The notes under the pieces: model-generated
What the model saw: only the letters and a program-made list of their open reading frames with translations
The model's database searches: none
Told to the model about the DNA's origin: nothing
From: Sabellastarte sp. h YS-2021
Lineage: Eukaryota; Annelida; Polychaeta; Sabellida; Sabellidae
DNA length: 64,000 nucleotides
Assembly: GCA_964017235.1 (NCBI GenBank)
Contig: OZ024936.1
Span: 33,378,040 to 33,442,039, forward strand
Reading direction: 5' to 3'
Position numbers and translations under genes: made by a program
In this document: one piece after another, positions 60,384-64,000 of the stretch
Numbering within the stretch: position 1 is the first letter of the stretch
How the letters are laid out: each line of letters starts with the position of its first letter

Positions 60384-60743
60384 ATGAATTTAATGAGAAA
60401 GATCCAATTGTATTACAGCATCAACAGACGTACAAAAGGAATAAAATGTTTGGTGGTCATGTTCTGTGTGGTTTTTACTTATATTTATTTCACTTATTTG
60501 GTTCACTACCCAACTGTGGGGGAATTTATAGATGAACACAGAAAACTCGTAGATACTGGTGCTAAATGTGATGTTAGAAACAGAAGCAAGGAGTTCAACA
60601 ATTATCAGAGGAAGTACACCTTTTCTATCCATGACGTGAAATACAGGGATTTATATGATGGGACAAAACATGCTCTAGGATTTGTGCATATACAAAAGAC
60701 AGGGGTTTCTCAATTTGCAGCATTCATTGAAGAACATTATGGG
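60384..60743 (+). CDS. First coding exon of a heparan sulfate 6-O-sulfotransferase-like Golgi enzyme
   Basis: ATG at 60384, 120 codons, then donor GGG/GTGAGT at 60744. The N-terminus (MNLMRKIQLYYSINRRTKGI) is basic and is followed by one hydrophobic segment, CLVVMFCVVFTYIYFTYLV, as in type II Golgi membrane enzymes. After a stem region comes FVHIQKTGVSQFAAFIEEHY, which resembles the HIQKTGGTxF motif (5'-phosphosulfate-binding loop) of HS6ST-type sulfotransferases; those transfer sulfate from PAPS to heparan sulfate glucosamine. The Gly after KTG is Val here. The remaining exons (3'-phosphate-binding region and the rest) are not visible in the window. A second ATG at 60353 opens a different frame and was rejected. 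HS6ST itself versus another Sulfotransfer_2 family member cannot be decided. Confidence 0.6.
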
Positions 60744-62544
60744 GTGAGTTGTCTTGTGTTATCTGCATTTGACATTTTTGTCTCAAACATGCACAGAATC
60801 CAGACCTGTACTGGGTGCCTTTCCAACAAATCTTAATTTTTTGTATCCAGAATATGATTTGGATCTTCGGGATATTTTATGCAAAATAATATACAGATAT
60901 TTCCCAAACTTTTTTAACTTTGAACACGCCCTACCCTCACAAAAAATTATGCATATCCACTCTTTACTTTTGGCGCAATGTCAACCAGACTGCCAGAGTC
61001 ATTGTAAACACCTGGAAAATGAGACATCTGACAGTTTGTGATTTTTTGTATCCAGAATAAGATCTGGTTCTTTCCAAATATTGAATCACTTTTTCATTGG
61101 GTCAAGTCCTTCCTACATAAAAAATCATAAACACTCATTCATTATTTTAGGACTCATCACCAACACAGACAAACAAACACACCAAAAAGATAACATCTTT
61201 ATACATGTAACAATAACAATTACCTATTTTAGATCATGGAGAACAAAGTGATGTTTTTATATACACTGCTACTTTCATTACAAAGACACCCAACAGGTCA
61301 ACTTTTTTTGTTAGAATATAAGATTTTATTTGTGATGAAAGCTACTATTACATTGATACTGGGGGTACTTACACCCTGGTAGTGGAGGTGTCCCAGTCAA
61401 AGTAATTGATATAAACCGCTTAACCGTAACAGACACAATTAACCACCAACCAAAAGTGGTACACATATTTAAGACAAGACATTTAGCAAAAAAAATTTAA
61501 ATGGGCACATTAAGAAAAAAAGAAAGAAAATTTTCTTTTTCTCTTTTTTTTTTCCTTATAAAATAATAACTGAAAAGAAAGTTCAGTGTAACAAGAGTTC
61601 TATAAATTGCCATTTTTATTGTACATTTCTTAATTGTTGTAAGTCTAATCTATTCTTACTATTTGAATAAAATCGCAGCTAAATGTGGTTTTTTTATGTC
61701 AGACCAGGATGGATCTTCACTTCATATTCACTGTAAACACACTTGCCATAGGTAATACTTTAAAATTTTATGGTAATCTGAACAAATGTGAGAGCACACT
61801 TAAATGTTAGAAAAAAAATGTGCAGGAAATTTACTCTTGGTGATATTATTTGCTATTAAGCTCCAGGCACATTGATTCTCCCAAAATAACCAGACGAAAT
61901 ATGAGAAGAAGAAAATCAAATAGACTGTGTCTCTGCAACAAAGCCTAAATAATTATCTAATTCGGTATCAGAATATTTCAAAGTGTTACATACCAGTATA
62001 GGCCGCACGAGAGCATATCTAGATCACATCCAAAGTAGTTTATATCAATGTTACAATTTAATAGGCAAATGAATTATTAATTTAAAATGACATATATATA
62101 TATAATATTTATATATAGTGATTATCTCCAAAACTACATGTTTGTTGAAAGTCCTATATTTCCACAGTTTATGGCTCTTAATAAATTGGCCAACTGAGTT
62201 TGTAAATGAAATAAGCTCCCTTCTTTTAAGGAACACAGCATCTTTTTAAGTGAAATGCATTTCATCTTCTGAATGAATGTTAGTATTTTTCAGCAGAGCA
62301 GAATTTTGTGGACTTTCTTAGCTTTAATATTTTATTATGCACTTAAGACATGGTCATACAACTCACAAAAATATTAAAACATGACACAACAAGGAAAAAG
62401 CTTACAACATCAATTGTTTCTTTCAAGGCTCCCACTGTAATTTTATATTATGTATTGATTAGAATAGTCTAGGTTTTAGTTTCATGATTAAAATTACTTC
62501 ACAATTACCAGCAGTATTAAATGAATTTTAGTTTTTGACTTTCT
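60744..62544. other. Presumed first intron of the sulfotransferase-like gene
   Basis: Contains two diverged copies of TTTTTTGTATCCAGAATA at about 60836 and 61043, about 205 bp apart. No second exon that extends the sulfotransferase could be supported. A TATATATATATAATATTTATA run lies near 62093-62114. Confidence 0.4.
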
Positions 62545-63115
62545 GTTCTATTCTACTATATTTTGCACTTTTATAGTACTTAATCTCTGCCACGGCAGAC
62601 TCTAAGGCGCAACCCATGGCCAATTCAGTAATCATATCATTCCATAGACAGAGCCAGGTGGATACCACGAGGACACCAGACAATTAATATGCTAAGGTTG
62701 AAAAGCCTTTTCAAAGAAATACAACTTTATACCCAGTAACTCTCACGGTAAAAGGTTTTACTCAGCAGCAGAACCGCCTCCAAGAAAACTTCAAAACTTC
62801 CGAGATTTGGTGTATTCATCACACTACACAAGGTGTCACAAGGTTACATATGAACTTGGGACAGTAGTGGAAGGATAGGCACATTTTACCCAACAACTAT
62901 AACAACAGCAGGACGTACCGTCTGTAGTGTGACTGGGGTTTTAGCTTTTGCCTGAAACAGGCAAGAAATGGGACAGAATGAACATCATCAGGTAAATCAT
63001 TCCAACCAAAAACTAAATCACTCCAAAAAGCCAAAATACATTCTTATGATTCCAAGGACCAACAAGGTCTACTGCTTATGAGCACAGTGATAAAAAATCC
63101 TTTAAAAAATTCTGA
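62545..63115 (-). pseudogene. Degenerate 3' end of the same CR1/L2-like LINE family
   Basis: GCACTTTTATAGTACTTAAT, CTCTGCC and AGACTCTAAGGCGCA match the 3' end of the LINE at 34790-34840 (GGACTTTTATAGCGCTTAAT, CTCCATC, GGACTCTAAGGCGCA). AGCCTTTTCAAAGAAATACA, GGTAAATCATTCCAACC and CCAAAATACATTCTTATG also match further in, in order. Strongly decayed. Confidence 0.65.
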
Positions 63116-63399
63116 ACCCAGAATTGTTTGTGGATCATTCCAAAGATTTAAATTGGTTTGATATTAGACCAAGATCCACCAACTTTGGATCAAAACCCTG
63201 TGCAGTAATTTTTTTCATAATCGTGCAACAACAAACAGAAACCAAGGATTACATAACCGCCTTGGCCAAGATAGTTGTGAAACCACATGATGACAATTTT
63301 AAGAATAGTGGTGGTGAAATAATTATGTGCACCATGTTTCTGGATCCCTCGAACATCAGATGTCTACAGCCCAGTTATCATCAAGTTTGAATTTGATCA

Positions 63400-63540
63400 C
63401 TTAGCCCTCACCTCTATAGCTGTGGGTTCAAATCTTGCCCATGACAAAAATGTCGGGCATACTGTAAGCCTGTCATGGTATGACCTTATCTGTCAAAAGG
63501 GACGTATTCAGCAATGCACAATGGAGGAAAACCCAACAAG
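63400..63540 (+). mobile_element. SINE-like remnant, copy 4
   Basis: CACCTCTATAGCTGTGGGTTCAAATCTTGCCC holds a box-B-like GGTTCAAATCTTGC. The body CATGACAAAAATGTCGGGC, TGTCATGGTATGACCTTATC and tail GGGACGTATT...AAACCCAAC resemble the SINE tail of copies 1-2. Box A is not clear. Confidence 0.45.
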
Positions 63541-64000
63541 GCAGTACTTTACTAATAATGTATGAATATTTGATCATTTATGTAAAAAGAACCTATAATG
63601 CTAAAAGTGATCAAGCACGTCACTAGTTCATCAAGTGATAGTGTAACGAAAACTATTGTACAATTCAGCAAAACACACAAGAAGCTAGCTGAAATAATAT
63701 CAGCCAGATAGCACAAATAGGTTACATCTAGCCATTTTTAAATTTTTGAAATGAAGTCTAAACTAATCTACTGCTTTGCAGATGCAACATTTTCCCTGTA
63801 TGGGGAAAAGCAGTGTGGTAGACTAACAAAAAACTAGTTGAGGGAAGTTTAAGGTCATTCATCCAGGGTTATGGATGTGAACGAGGGCAATATATAATAA
63901 ATGGGGAAGTTTAAATTTAAAAAGCTGGGTCTCAACATGCTTCCTAAAGGATATTACCTAGGGACTTGGTCTTATATGAAGAGAAAGAGAGTTCCAATAA
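63541..64000. other. Gene-free DNA to the window edge
   Basis: Nothing recognised. Confidence 0.3.

Noticed and set aside
60353..60535. Start codon at 60353 for the sulfotransferase-like exon
   Set aside because: It opens a different frame that ends at 60535 and lacks the HIQKTG motif.
61246..61302. Second exon of the sulfotransferase-like gene (acceptor TATTTTAG, possible donor GTCAAC)
   Set aside because: None of its three frames extends the sulfotransferase fold convincingly, and the donor is poor.

Overview
The window looks like AT-rich nuclear DNA of a marine invertebrate, most likely a lophotrochozoan such as a mollusc. The reasons are an intron-rich metazoan gene, tRNA-headed SINEs whose 3' part contains a GGGACGTTAAAACCC-like sequence, and a dense mix of Ty3/gypsy, CR1/L2-like LINE, PIF/Harbinger, hAT-like, TA-flanked MITE and foldback repeats. 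The species assignment is inference. There are no bacterial operons, CRISPR arrays or complete RNA genes.

The main host gene is on the minus strand, 44957 down to 17407. It is a histidine acid phosphatase of the lysosomal/prostatic type (ACP2/ACP3 family), and I could rebuild it completely from splice sites: signal peptide, RHGDRTP active site, STDVDR arginine, HD proton donor, conserved cysteines, one C-terminal membrane helix and a cytoplasmic tail. Twelve exon positions add up to an uninterrupted frame of 441 or 444 residues. Exon position 6 is occupied by two related, phase-0 cassettes (36 codons at 37024-37131 and 39 codons at 33609-33725). They align to the same stretch of human PAP, so they are candidate mutually exclusive exons. 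I consider this the most interesting observation in the window.

Layout. 1-404 is a LINE C-terminal fragment, joined to a frameshifted Ty3/gypsy pol (about 350-3260) with its 3' LTR at 4915-5635. 5860-17400 is gene-free: minisatellites, nested TIR elements, a long-TIR MITE with CRE-like sites, and a ~1-kb repeat rich in AGGTCA half-sites carrying a SINE with a perfect 17-bp target duplication. 17407-44957 is the phosphatase gene; its introns hold two ~160-170-bp tandem arrays with AAAATGGCCGCCAT motifs, a 1.15-kb foldback element, two hAT-like elements with perfect 8-bp target duplications, four of the five copies of one MITE family, a 5'-truncated LINE, a 246-bp palindrome and a tandem pair of 5S-rRNA-like units. 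45410-57570 is a transposon block: a TIR element with TTTCAACC minisatellite, two dead PIF/Harbinger copies (the first split by a 2.5-kb element full of GGGCCACTGGTGGCC palindromes), and a MITE. On the plus strand, 60384-60743 is the first coding exon of a type II membrane sulfotransferase resembling heparan sulfate 6-O-sulfotransferases; its other exons are not recognisable in the window. The last kilobases contain LINE and SINE remnants.
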